DNA of 64,000 bases from the NCBI RefSeq assembly GCF_003730275.1, contig NZ_QTTA01000019.1:120879-184878 (forward strand), written 5' to 3'. This DNA is from Brevundimonas halotolerans. Lineage in GTDB: Bacteria > Pseudomonadota > Alphaproteobacteria > Caulobacterales > Caulobacteraceae. The position numbers were made by a program, and so were the translations under genes. The notes below the pieces were generated by a model, which was not told where the DNA came from, made no database searches, and worked only from the letters and a program-made list of their open reading frames with translations. Below, one piece after another: positions 41,917-49,913 of this stretch (positions are counted from its first letter, which is position 1; the number at the start of each line of letters is the position of its first letter).

Positions 41917-44775
41917 ATGTCCCGAACCAAGGCCACGAAGGGCGTCCTGAGGTCGACCGTGGCGCTTGCCGCGGCCGGGTCGGTCGCGTTCGCGCCCCTG
42001 CTGACCCTGGCGCAGGAAGCCCCGGCCTCGGCCGTGACCGAGCCGCTGGCCATCCGCATCGGGACCACGGACACCTATACCCGGATCGAGTTCGCCGGCG
42101 TGGTCGGCGCCCGGTCTCGCGTCGCGATTGATGGCCGGACCGTTGTCGTACGGGTCGGCACGACCGCCGCACCCGATGTCTCCCGGCTCAAGGTCGATCC
42201 CCCGCCGGGCCTTGAGGCCATCGAGACCCGGGCTGTGGCAAACGGCACCGAACTGGTCCTGACCCTGGCCGAGGGCGCCTCGGTCACCCGGGGTCAGGCT
42301 GATGGTGCCGTCTGGATCAATCTCTATCGCCCGGGCGAGGCCCCGCCGCCGTCCGCGGCTACGGCCTCGGCGGCGACTGTGGCCGTGCGCGCCGCGCCGT
42401 CTGCGGATTCGGTGACCCTGACCTTCAACTGGGACCGTCCGGTCGGCGCCGCCGTCTTCCGCCGGGGCGAGGCCGTCTGGATCGTCTTTGACCAGGCGGC
42501 GACGCTGGACATGCAGGGTGCCGACGATCTGGGCCCGGCGGGCGAGGCGCGCTGGGCGCGCGGGCCTGATTACACCTCGCTGCGCATCGACGCCCCGCGC
42601 AATCTCCAGGTGGCCGCTTCTGGACAGGGCAATGTCTGGACCGTGACCCTCGGTGGTCGGGCCGTGCCCCCCGGCGGCGTCCGCGTCGGCCGCGACGAAG
42701 AGGGCCGCGCCTCGCTGGTCGTCACCATGGCCGGGGCGACCAAGGCCGTCTGGCTGACCGATCCGCTGGTCGGCGACCGCTTTGCCGCCGTGACGGCGCT
42801 GGCCCCGGGCAAGGGCTTTGCCGGACGTCGCCAGACCGTGGACCTGACCCTGCTGCCGTCGGCGCAGGGGCTGGGCATCGAGACCGCAACCGATGACCTG
42901 ACCATCCAGCCGGCGGGCGACCGCGTGCTGGTCAGCCGACCCGGCGGGCTGACCCTGTCGCCGCCCTCGGCCGCGCTGGTCGCTGCCGACCTCGCCGAGG
43001 ACACGCCGCAGAAGGCCACCCATCCCGCCCTGATCCTCGGCGAATGGGCGGCGACCGGCGACAAGGGCTTTGTCGCCACCCACCGACGCCTGCAGGAAGC
43101 CGCCACGGACGAGGCCCAGGTGGCCGGAGACAATCCGCGCGCCCCGGTCGAGGCGCGTCTGGCGCTGGCGCGGTTCCTGGTGGGATCGGGCCTGCACTAT
43201 GAGGCCATCGGCGTTCTGAACTCCATCGTGGCCGCCGCCCCCGGCATGCTGGGCGAGGCTGAAGTGCGCGGCCTGCGCGCGGCCGCTCGCGTGGCCATTG
43301 GGCGCTATGACGAGGCGGCAGTCGATCTGGCGGGTGCGGCGCTGTCAGGCGATCCCTCGGCCCAGGCCTGGCAGGGCTATCTGGGTACCCAACGGGGTGA
43401 CTGGACGGCGGCGCGGGAGTCCTTTGCCCGTGCCTCCATGGTCATCGACGACTTTCCGCCCGTCTGGCGCGCGCGGTTCGGCGCGGCCCATGCCGAAGCG
43501 GCGCTGAAGACCGGCGACACCGAGGCGGCCAAGGCCCTGATCTCCTACTGTCTCAGCCAGGACATCAGCGCGGGTGAGCAACTGGCCGTGCGTCTGGTGC
43601 AGGCCCGGCTGTTCGAGCTGGAAGGCCAGACCGACCGGGCGCGGGCGGTCTATCAGGCCGTGGGTCGGGCTCCGCTGGATCAGGTCGCCGTACCCGCCCG
43701 CCTCGCAGCGGTGAAGATCGATCTGGCGCGCGGCGCGGTCACCCCGATCGAGGCGGCGCGGGTGCTGGAAGGACTGCGCTGGCGCTGGCGCGGCGACATC
43801 ACCGAGCTGGAGGTGATCCGCACCCTCGGCGAGCTCTACATGTCCCAGGGCATGTACCGCGAGGCGCTGACGGCGCTGCGCAGTGCGGGCACCCGCCTGT
43901 CACGTCTGCCCGGCGCCGAGGCGCTGCAGGCCGATCTGGCCCGCGTCTTCCGGGCGCTGTTCCTCGAGGGTGGCGCCGACGGCATGCCGCCCATACAGGC
44001 GCTGGGCCTGTTCTATGACTTCCGTGAGCTGACCCCCATCGGCGCCGACGGCGACGAGATGGTGCGGCGTCTGGCGCGTCGCCTGATCGATGTCGACCTG
44101 CTGGATCAGGCCGCCGAACTGCTGAAGCACCAGGTCGAGAACCGGCTGGAGGGCGTGGCCCAGGCCCAAGTGGCCGCCGACCTGGCCGTGGTCTACCTCA
44201 TGGACCGTCAGCCCGAGGCTGCGCTTCAGGCTCTGTGGGCGACGCGGACCACCCTGCTGCCCACAGCGCTGGCGTCAGAGCGCCGTGTGCTTGAGGCCCG
44301 GGCCCTGCTGGGCCTTGGCCGCTTTGACCATGCGCTCGAGGTGCTGGGCGGCGACACCAGCCCCGAAGCGCGCGCCGCCCGGGCCGAGGTCTTCTGGAAG
44401 CAGGAAAAATGGGGTGAGGCCGCCGCCCTCTACGAACAGGGTCTGGGCGACCGCCACGAGGACACCGCGACCCCGCTGACGCGCGATGAGGAGAACCGCC
44501 TGCTGCGCGCCGCTGTCGGTTATTCCCTGGCCGAGGACGATACGGCGCTGCTTCGGCTGTCGCGCAACTGGACGCCCTTCATCGAAAAGGCGCGGGCGCC
44601 CAATGCCCTGCGCATCGCTCTCGCCGGGCTGAACGGGCTGGAGGATGCCACCAGCGTCCGCGAGTTCGCCGCCATGGCAGCCCGCGCCGACACCTTCACC
44701 GGCTGGGTCGAAAGCGTGAAGGGGCGGTTCAGAAACGAAGACGGCGGCGAGGTTGCCCCCGCCGCCGCCGGCTAA
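41917..44775 (+). CDS. Large exported TPR protein of unknown function
   Basis: The 952-residue protein starts with a signal peptide (cleavage near LLTLAQ, about 33). An N-terminal AMIN-like beta domain follows (TRIEFAGVV...AIDGRTVVVRVG) plus another beta region up to about 370. Helical repeats typical of TPR motifs then run to the C-terminus (VEARLALARFLVG, ARESFARASMVI, AALYEQGLGD). The combination suggests a periplasmic or outer-membrane scaffold that binds peptidoglycan or partner proteins. It precedes the flagellar genes on the opposite strand and lies 18 bp from the HU stop, convergent. I do not recognise a named homologue. Confidence 0.75.
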   Translation: MSRTKATKGVLRSTVALAAAGSVAFAPLLTLAQEAPASAVTEPLAIRIGTTDTYTRIEFAGVVGARSRVAIDGRTVVVRVGTTAAPDVSRLKVDPPPGLEAIETRAVANGTELVLTLAEGASVTRGQADGAVWINLYRPGEAPPPSAATASAATVAVRAAPSADSVTLTFNWDRPVGAAVFRRGEAVWIVFDQAATLDMQGADDLGPAGEARWARGPDYTSLRIDAPRNLQVAASGQGNVWTVTLGGRAVPPGGVRVGRDEEGRASLVVTMAGATKAVWLTDPLVGDRFAAVTALAPGKGFAGRRQTVDLTLLPSAQGLGIETATDDLTIQPAGDRVLVSRPGGLTLSPPSAALVAADLAEDTPQKATHPALILGEWAATGDKGFVATHRRLQEAATDEAQVAGDNPRAPVEARLALARFLVGSGLHYEAIGVLNSIVAAAPGMLGEAEVRGLRAAARVAIGRYDEAAVDLAGAALSGDPSAQAWQGYLGTQRGDWTAARESFARASMVIDDFPPVWRARFGAAHAEAALKTGDTEAAKALISYCLSQDISAGEQLAVRLVQARLFELEGQTDRARAVYQAVGRAPLDQVAVPARLAAVKIDLARGAVTPIEAARVLEGLRWRWRGDITELEVIRTLGELYMSQGMYREALTALRSAGTRLSRLPGAEALQADLARVFRALFLEGGADGMPPIQALGLFYDFRELTPIGADGDEMVRRLARRLIDVDLLDQAAELLKHQVENRLEGVAQAQVAADLAVVYLMDRQPEAALQALWATRTTLLPTALASERRVLEARALLGLGRFDHALEVLGGDTSPEARAARAEVFWKQEKWGEAAALYEQGLGDRHEDTATPLTRDEENRLLRAAVGYSLAEDDTALLRLSRNWTPFIEKARAPNALRIALAGLNGLEDATSVREFAAMAARADTFTGWVESVKGRFRNEDGGEVAPAAAG

Positions 44776-44793
44776 CAGGTCTGAACGTCAGAC

Positions 44794-45072
44794 TTAGCTG
44801 TTGACCGCATCCTTGAGCGGCTTGGACACGCGGAAACGCACCGCCTTGGAGGCCGGGATCTTGATGGTGGCGCCGGTGGCGGGGTTGCGGCCTTCACGGG
44901 CAGCGCGCGCGGCGGTGTCGAAGACGCCCAGGTTCGAGATACGGACGTCGCCGCCGCTCTTCAGGCTCTTGTGAATGTTCTCGACGATGGCCGTCAGAAC
45001 GCGACCGGCATCGGCCTGGGAAACACCGGCATCCTTGGCGACGGCGGCAATCAGTTCAGCTTGAGTGGTCAT
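44794..45072 (-). CDS. HU-family DNA-binding protein
   Basis: The 92-residue protein is a complete HU/IHF subunit: N-terminal dimer helices (QAELIAAVAKDAGVS), IVENIHKSLKSGGDVRI, then the DNA-binding arms with GRNPATGATIKIPASKAVRF. HU bends and compacts DNA. The ATG at 45072 is used; an in-frame ATG at 45087 adds five residues. It is the gene between the TPR protein and fliP and probably has its own promoter. Confidence 0.95.
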   Translation of the reverse strand: MTTQAELIAAVAKDAGVSQADAGRVLTAIVENIHKSLKSGGDVRISNLGVFDTAARAAREGRNPATGATIKIPASKAVRFRVSKPLKDAVNS

Positions 45073-45184
45073 TTGGGTCGTTTCCATTTTTTCGCCCGCT
45101 GCGGGCGATGACGACCGGATCAACGCGCGTTTCCAGCGACATTGCAAGCCATACCGGGGGCCATCGCCTGTGGATGAAAGGGTT

Positions 45185-46009
45185 TCACCCGCTTCCGGCC
45201 GCCCTCTGGAAGCTCTCGACCAGGCTGCCCGCGACCAGTCGCCAGCCATCCACCAGCACGAAAAAGATCAGCTTGAACGGCAGGGAAATTACCACCGGAG
45301 GCAGCATCATCATGCCCATCGACATGAGCACGCTGGCGACCACCAGATCGATCACAAGGAACGGAACGAAAAGGAGAAATCCGATTTCGAAGGCCCGTTT
45401 CAACTCGCTGATCATAAAGGCCGGGGTGACTACCCGGATCGGCAGGTCGGCGGCGGTTTCAGGGGCCTCGATATTGGACAGGCGGGTGAACAGGGCCAGG
45501 TCGTCCTGATCGACCTGGGAGAGCATGAAAATTTTTACCGGTTCCGAGGCTGCATCAAAGGCCTGGGGCAGCTCCATCTCCTGATCCAGCAAGGGCCGGA
45601 TGCCCGAATCATAGGCGGCCTGCCAGGTCGGAGCCATGACGATGGCGCTCAGAAACAGGGCCAGCGACACCAGAACGGCATTCGGCGGCGACTGCTGCAT
45701 GCCCAGCGCGGTCCGTAGCAGGGACAGCACGACGACGATCCGCACGAAGCTGGTCGTCATGATGACGATCGATGGCGCCAGCGACAGCACGGTCATCAGC
45801 CCGACCAGCTGCACGACCCGCTCGGTCAGGCCGGCCCCGGTGCCGAGGTCGATATTGATGGCGCTGCCCGAGGCGACTTCCTGGGCCAGGGCCGCGATTG
45901 GCCAGACCAGCGAGACCAGGGTGACCAGCAACGACAGCAGGGCCGCGCGCTTCAGTTCTTCCCGGTTGGGCAGGGCAAGGATCGCCGGGCGCTTGCGGGT
46001 CCGGCTCAT
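45185..46009 (-). CDS. fliP: Flagellar export gate protein FliP
   Basis: The 274-residue protein has a signal peptide-like N-terminus and four membrane helices. FliP signatures are ILMTVLSLAPSIVIM-like LSLAPSIVIMTTSFVRIV, then LGMQQSPPNAVLVSLALFLS, and MGMMMLPPVVISLPFK at the end. FliP pentamers form the core of the type III export gate with FliQ and FliR. The ATG overlaps the stop of fliO (46006-46009). Confidence 0.97.
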   Translation of the reverse strand: MSRTRKRPAILALPNREELKRAALLSLLVTLVSLVWPIAALAQEVASGSAINIDLGTGAGLTERVVQLVGLMTVLSLAPSIVIMTTSFVRIVVVLSLLRTALGMQQSPPNAVLVSLALFLSAIVMAPTWQAAYDSGIRPLLDQEMELPQAFDAASEPVKIFMLSQVDQDDLALFTRLSNIEAPETAADLPIRVVTPAFMISELKRAFEIGFLLFVPFLVIDLVVASVLMSMGMMMLPPVVISLPFKLIFFVLVDGWRLVAGSLVESFQRAAGSG

Positions 46010-46299
46010 GATTGCGGCCCCGGGGGCAGGGGGGCCAGCGACTGGCGCGGCTCGATCAGTTCGCGGCCTTCGCCAAGCAGGATCAGCCGTTCTTCCTGAT
46101 CGACCCGGACCAGCACCAGACGGCGGGCGGGGTCCAGCACCAGGGTCTCGACCACGGTCAGGCGTCGCTCGCCCCGGTCGGCCCCGAAGCGGGCCAGCAG
46201 CTGCGGCGCATAGCGGCGTCCGGCCCAGGCGGCCAGGCCGATCAGGCCAAGCGTGAAGGCCAGGCCAAAGATCGCCCGGGCAAGATCAAGAAAGGACAT
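46006..46299 (-). CDS. fliO: Flagellar biosynthesis protein FliO
   Basis: The 97-residue protein has one N-terminal membrane helix (about 5-25) and a small cytoplasmic beta domain (LTVVETLVLDPARRLVLVRVDQ) typical of FliO, which helps FliP assemble. The start at 46299 follows a CAT that places the helix at the N-terminus. It is coupled to fliP by a 4-bp overlap and is divergent from flgB across a 170-bp gap with CtrA-like sites. Confidence 0.88.
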   Translation of the reverse strand: MSFLDLARAIFGLAFTLGLIGLAAWAGRRYAPQLLARFGADRGERRLTVVETLVLDPARRLVLVRVDQEERLILLGEGRELIEPRQSLAPLPPGPQS

Positions 46300-46372
46300 G
46301 AAGGCTCGACATGGCGGCTCGAATCGACGCGCCCGCACGGGCGGGTTCGAGGCCAAAGGTTAACCGTGAGGG

Positions 46373-46387
46373 TTAACGTCGCGTTTA
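46373..46387. promoter_or_regulatory. CtrA-like site in the fliO-flgB divergent region
   Basis: TTAA at 46373-46376, seven bases, then TTTA at 46384-46387 makes a near-consensus CtrA box. Two further TTAACC half-sites (46360 and 46400) lie alongside. The location between divergently transcribed flagellar genes matches the known CtrA control of class II flagellar genes in Caulobacter; the assignment here is inferred. Confidence 0.45.
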
Positions 46388-46469
46388 GATAACTCGTGAT
46401 TAACCATAGAGGCGGCAGTTTATGCCCAGCCCGCAGACTGGCGGGCCCCTGCGCTTCAAGGAGGCTGAC

Positions 46470-46871
46470 ATGGGTGTGGCCGACCTGCCCCTTCTGACCC
46501 AGATCAAGGGTCGCCTGACCTGGCTGGATGAACGCCAGCGCGTCATCGCCCAGAACGTCGCCAACTCCGACACCCCCGGCTATGTCGCCCATGACCTCGC
46601 CCTGCCCAAGGATTTCGCCTCGGCCATGACGGCGCGGCCGGTGACCCTCGCCCGCACCCAGGCCGGCCATATCGCCCCGCCGTCACCCGCCGCCTGCTAT
46701 TCCGCCGTCGAGGCCCCGGACTCCGAGACCACGCTGGACGGCAATTCCGTGGTGGTCGAGGAGCAGATGCTGAAGATGACCGAGAGCCGCATGGCCTATG
46801 AGGCGGCCATCGGATTCTACCAGAAGTCCATGACCCTGCTGCGGATGGCCGCGCGCCCGCCGGGCCGCTGA
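46470..46871 (+). CDS. flgB: Flagellar proximal rod protein FlgB
   Basis: The 133-residue protein has the rod-protein N-terminus (LDERQRVIAQNVANSDTPGYVA) and a C-terminal coiled-coil segment (LKMTESRMAYEAAIGFYQKSM). AAGGAG is well placed before ATG 46470. First gene of flgB-flgC-fliE, which assemble the proximal rod and its junction to the MS ring. Confidence 0.95.
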   Translation: MGVADLPLLTQIKGRLTWLDERQRVIAQNVANSDTPGYVAHDLALPKDFASAMTARPVTLARTQAGHIAPPSPAACYSAVEAPDSETTLDGNSVVVEEQMLKMTESRMAYEAAIGFYQKSMTLLRMAARPPGR

Positions 46872-46896
46872 GCCCCGGCTGAAGGAAGACTGACCC

Positions 46897-47316
46897 ATGC
46901 CCGATCCCGTCCCGCCCAGAAATCCCGCCATGGCCGTGGCCGCCGGCGCCATGAAGGCCCAGCAGTCACGCATGCGGGTGATCGCCGAAAACATTGCCAA
47001 TGCCGATTCGACCTCACCGGTCGCGGGGGGCGAACCCTATCGCCGTCAGGTGCCGGTCTTCCAGTCGCGCACGGTCGATGGCGTCACCGGCGTGGTGCTG
47101 GCCGAGGTGCGGCCCGACCAGGGCGACTTCCGCATGGACTATGACCCGTCCCACCCGGCCGCCAATGCCGATGGCTATGTCATGCGGCCCAACGTCAACA
47201 CCCTGGTCGAGGCCATGGACATGCGCGAGGCCCAGCGCGCCTATGAGGCCAACCTCAACATCATCGAGACGGCGCGCGCCATGGAAAGCCGCCTGCTCGA
47301 GATCCTGAAGAAATAG
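46897..47316 (+). CDS. flgC: Flagellar proximal rod protein FlgC
   Basis: The 139-residue protein has the typical N-terminus (AMKAQQSRMRVIAENIANADS) and the YVMRPNVNTLVEAMDM..AYEANLNIIETARAME C-terminus shared by rod and hook proteins. It follows flgB by 25 bp with GAAGGAAG before the ATG. Confidence 0.96.
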   Translation: MPDPVPPRNPAMAVAAGAMKAQQSRMRVIAENIANADSTSPVAGGEPYRRQVPVFQSRTVDGVTGVVLAEVRPDQGDFRMDYDPSHPAANADGYVMRPNVNTLVEAMDMREAQRAYEANLNIIETARAMESRLLEILKK

Positions 47317-47329
47317 GGGATAGGCCGTC

Positions 47330-47626
47330 ATGAATCCGATTGCCGCAGCCCGCGCCTATCAGGCCATTCAGGGTGCAGGCTCTGCCGGGGCGGTCAGCCC
47401 GACCGACGCGCCCGGCTTTTCCGATCTGGTGCAGAATGTCATCGCCAGCGCCACCACCCAGACCCGCGCCGCCGAGGCCCAGATGACCCAGGTGGTTCAG
47501 GGGCAGGGCAGTCTGATCGATGTGGTCACCGCCATCAGCTCGGCCGAGGCCTCGCTGGAAACCGCCATGGCCGTGCGCGATCAGATGATCCAAGCCTATC
47601 AGGAAATCATGCGTATGCCGATCTGA
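47330..47626 (+). CDS. fliE: Flagellar hook-basal body complex protein FliE
   Basis: The 98-residue protein has FSDLVQNVIASA and the C-terminal LETAMAVRDQMIQAYQEIMRMPI signature of FliE, which links the MS ring to the rod. It follows flgC by 13 bp. Its 3' end overlaps by 20 bp the 3' end of the antisense acyltransferase gene. Confidence 0.95.
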   Translation: MNPIAAARAYQAIQGAGSAGAVSPTDAPGFSDLVQNVIASATTQTRAAEAQMTQVVQGQGSLIDVVTAISSAEASLETAMAVRDQMIQAYQEIMRMPI

Positions 47627-48743
47627 CGGCCTTGGTCGCCGGAGCGCGGTGGCGGGTGCGGGCCTTGAGCCAGTCCTGCAGCGGGCCGTCGACCATGTGG
47701 TGAAAGGCAAAGGCGAACGCGACCGCCATGCCGACGCCCATGGCCCATAGCGCCCACTGGACCGGCTCCGACAGGTTCAGCCGGGCGATGGCGACATTGG
47801 CCACGCCGAACCAGGCGATCCGCACCACTTCATTGCTGATGAACATCGAGAAGGACACCAGCGCCGCCCGCTCGATCAGGCGTGAGGGGCGGGCGACCGG
47901 AATGGCGCCGGCCGCCAGAATGATCAGCGAGATCATCACCAGACTGGGCAGGGCATTCTTGCCGTAGAACTGCAGCGCGATCAGGCCGATGGTGGCCAGT
48001 ACGCCGACCCAGCGGGCCAGTCCCGGGTGGATCCAGACGCGGTGCGCAAACGCCGCCAGCGCCATGCCGAGGAAGAACAGCGGCAGGGCCCGGAAGAAGC
48101 CGAACTTCATCGGCATCTGGTAGACGGGATAGCCCAGCAGGGCTCGCGCCAGCTCATTGGCGATCAGGTACAGGCCGATCCCCAGCACCAGCCAGGTCCA
48201 CGGGCCGAGACGTGCACAGCTGCGCACGATCCAGGGAAAGGCCAGATAGCAGCCGATCAGGGCCGAGATCGACCAGGTCGGGGCATTCCAGCCCAGCCCG
48301 CCGGGAATGCCGAACGCCTGCACCAGCCCCAGCTGCGCCGGCAGCTGGCTCCAGTCGAACCATTCCGGATTGCGCGGCGCCAGACCGATGGTGGCACTGC
48401 CGACCACCAGCGCCACCAGCGCCAACCCCATCATCAGATGCGCCGGCACGACCCGCAGCACCCGCCGCGTCAGGAATTCGCCCGGGCTGACCTGACCCGA
48501 GGCCAGGCTTTGCGAGTACAGCCGCATCAGCACATAGCCGCTGTCGATGATGAACAGATTGGTCAGCAGGAAGCCGGTGTGTTCGAACGCGGGGTGCAGC
48601 CCCTCGGCCAGGGCGATGGGCCCCGCCGCCTGAAAGTGATGCAGGACGATCAGCACGGCCACAATGAAACGGATGGCATCCAGCCAGCCGCCGCGGGCGA
48701 TGGCGGTTGTCTCGTTTCGGGTCGAAATCCAGCGATCCAGCAT
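47607..48743 (-). CDS. Acyltransferase 3 family membrane protein
   Basis: The 378-residue protein has about ten hydrophobic helices and the family N-terminal pattern WLDAIRFIVAVLIVLHHFQ. The middle contains a TRRVLRVVPAH segment and an NAPTWSISALIGCYLAFPW stretch typical of acyltransferase 3 (OafA-like O-acetylation of surface polysaccharides). The start at 48743 lies at MLDRWIS; an ATG at 48791 is possible but less likely. It sits antisense between fliE and fliQ, splitting the flagellar set. The acceptor is unknown. Confidence 0.85.
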   Translation of the reverse strand: MLDRWISTRNETTAIARGGWLDAIRFIVAVLIVLHHFQAAGPIALAEGLHPAFEHTGFLLTNLFIIDSGYVLMRLYSQSLASGQVSPGEFLTRRVLRVVPAHLMMGLALVALVVGSATIGLAPRNPEWFDWSQLPAQLGLVQAFGIPGGLGWNAPTWSISALIGCYLAFPWIVRSCARLGPWTWLVLGIGLYLIANELARALLGYPVYQMPMKFGFFRALPLFFLGMALAAFAHRVWIHPGLARWVGVLATIGLIALQFYGKNALPSLVMISLIILAAGAIPVARPSRLIERAALVSFSMFISNEVVRIAWFGVANVAIARLNLSEPVQWALWAMGVGMAVAFAFAFHHMVDGPLQDWLKARTRHRAPATKAVRSAYA

Positions 48744-48803
48744 GGTTCGGGCTCCTTTGATCCCCTGTCCCGCAAGGGTCGGGCCAGCCAAAGCGGGGCA
48801 TCG

Positions 48804-48819
48804 TTAGGGCGGTGTTAAC
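48804..48819. promoter_or_regulatory. CtrA-like box upstream of fliQ
   Basis: TTAG (48804-48807), seven bases, then TTAAC (48815-48819) differs from consensus TTAA-N7-TTAAC by one base. It lies 55 bp before the fliQ ATG, the place where Caulobacter class II flagellar promoters carry CtrA sites. Confidence 0.55.
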
Positions 48820-48874
48820 CACGATCCCGGCAGTTTCTGCCGGGTACGCGTGCCGGTCTGGAGAGTTCTGAGCG

Positions 48875-49138
48875 ATGAATGGTGCCGAGGTCATGGATGT
48901 GGGGCGCGATGCCCTGTGGCTGACCATCCAGCTGTGCGCGCCGGCCCTGATCGTCGCCCTGCTGGTCGGGGTCGGCATCGGCCTGTTCCAGGCCCTGACC
49001 CAGATCCAGGAACAGACCCTGATCTATGCGCCCAAGATCCTGGCCATCTTCATTTCCCTGCTGCTGTTCCTGCCCATGATGGGGGCGTTGCTGGGCAGCT
49101 TCATGCAGACCATCGCCGCCCGCATCGCGGGCATGTAG
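48875..49138 (+). CDS. fliQ: Flagellar export gate protein FliQ
   Basis: The 87-residue protein has two membrane helices with the FliQ motif LFQALTQIQEQTLIYAPKI. It forms part of the FliPQR gate. The start at 48875 is ATG. It is followed after 4 bp by fliR, and the operon continues into flhB and probably cckA. Confidence 0.95.
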   Translation: MNGAEVMDVGRDALWLTIQLCAPALIVALLVGVGIGLFQALTQIQEQTLIYAPKILAIFISLLLFLPMMGALLGSFMQTIAARIAGM

Positions 49139-49142
49139 GCGG

Positions 49143-49913
49143 GTGGAGGGCTACGCCACCGCCGATCAGGTCTGGGGTGCCGCCCTCGTCTTCGCACGTC
49201 TCGGCGCCATCCTCATGCTGCTACCGGGCCTCGGCGAGACCTATGTGCCGCCGCGCATCCGTCTGTCGCTGGCGCTGGTCATTACCCTGGTCGTCTGGCC
49301 GATCGCCGCCCCCGTGCTGCCGGCCCTGCCCGAAAGCGTCGGCGGCATGGCGGGCTGGGTGATCCGCGAAGTGGCCACCGGCTTGATGATCGGGGCGATC
49401 CTCCGGGCCTTCATGACGGCGCTGGCGACGGCGGGCGAGGTGGTGTCGCTGCAGACCACGCTCAGCTTCGCCCAGAGCACCAACCCGATGCAGGCCCAGC
49501 CGGGCTCGACCCTCTCGGCCTTCCTGACCCTGCTGGGGGTGACGCTGCTGTTTGCCAACAACACCCACCATCTGTTCCTCGCCGGGCTGGCGGGATCGTA
49601 TGAGCTGATCGCCCCGGTCCGGCCGCTGATCACGGCGGACTTTGTCGAGCTGGCGGTGCGGACGCTTGCCGACAGCTTCATGCTAGGCATCCAGCTGGCC
49701 GCGCCGGTGATCGTGTTTGCCATCATCTTCAACCTGGCCTCGGGGCTGGTCGGTCGCGTGATGCCGCAGTTCCAGGTGTTCTTCGCCACAGCCCCGCTCA
49801 GCATCCTGCTGGGTCTGTCGATCTTCACCCTGTCGCTGGGCGTGGTCGGGACGATTTTCATCGACCGCTATCGCAGCCTGGCCCAGATCTTCGCCGGAGG
49901 TGCCGGTGGCTGA
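49143..49913 (+). CDS. fliR: Flagellar export gate protein FliR
   Basis: The 256-residue protein begins with GTG and has about six helices, including GEVVSLQTTLSFAQSTNPM, a FliR signature, and a C-terminal FATAPLSILLGLSIFTLSL segment. It joins FliP and FliQ. The stop overlaps the flhB start region by 8 bp. Confidence 0.95.
   Translation: MEGYATADQVWGAALVFARLGAILMLLPGLGETYVPPRIRLSLALVITLVVWPIAAPVLPALPESVGGMAGWVIREVATGLMIGAILRAFMTALATAGEVVSLQTTLSFAQSTNPMQAQPGSTLSAFLTLLGVTLLFANNTHHLFLAGLAGSYELIAPVRPLITADFVELAVRTLADSFMLGIQLAAPVIVFAIIFNLASGLVGRVMPQFQVFFATAPLSILLGLSIFTLSLGVVGTIFIDRYRSLAQIFAGGAGG

Noticed and set aside
44779..44793. GTCTGA-ACG-TCAGAC hairpin between the TPR and HU genes as a terminator
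   Set aside because: The stem is only 6 bp and lacks a T-tract on either strand. It may be chance.
46360..46376. TTAACC..TTAAC pair as a CtrA box
   Set aside because: The spacing is nine bases, whereas CtrA needs seven. Only the 46373/46384 pair fits.
46438..46453. Possible sigma-54 promoter before flgB (TGGC..TGC)
   Set aside because: The distance between the GG and GC elements is one base short of the fixed spacing, so I did not call it.
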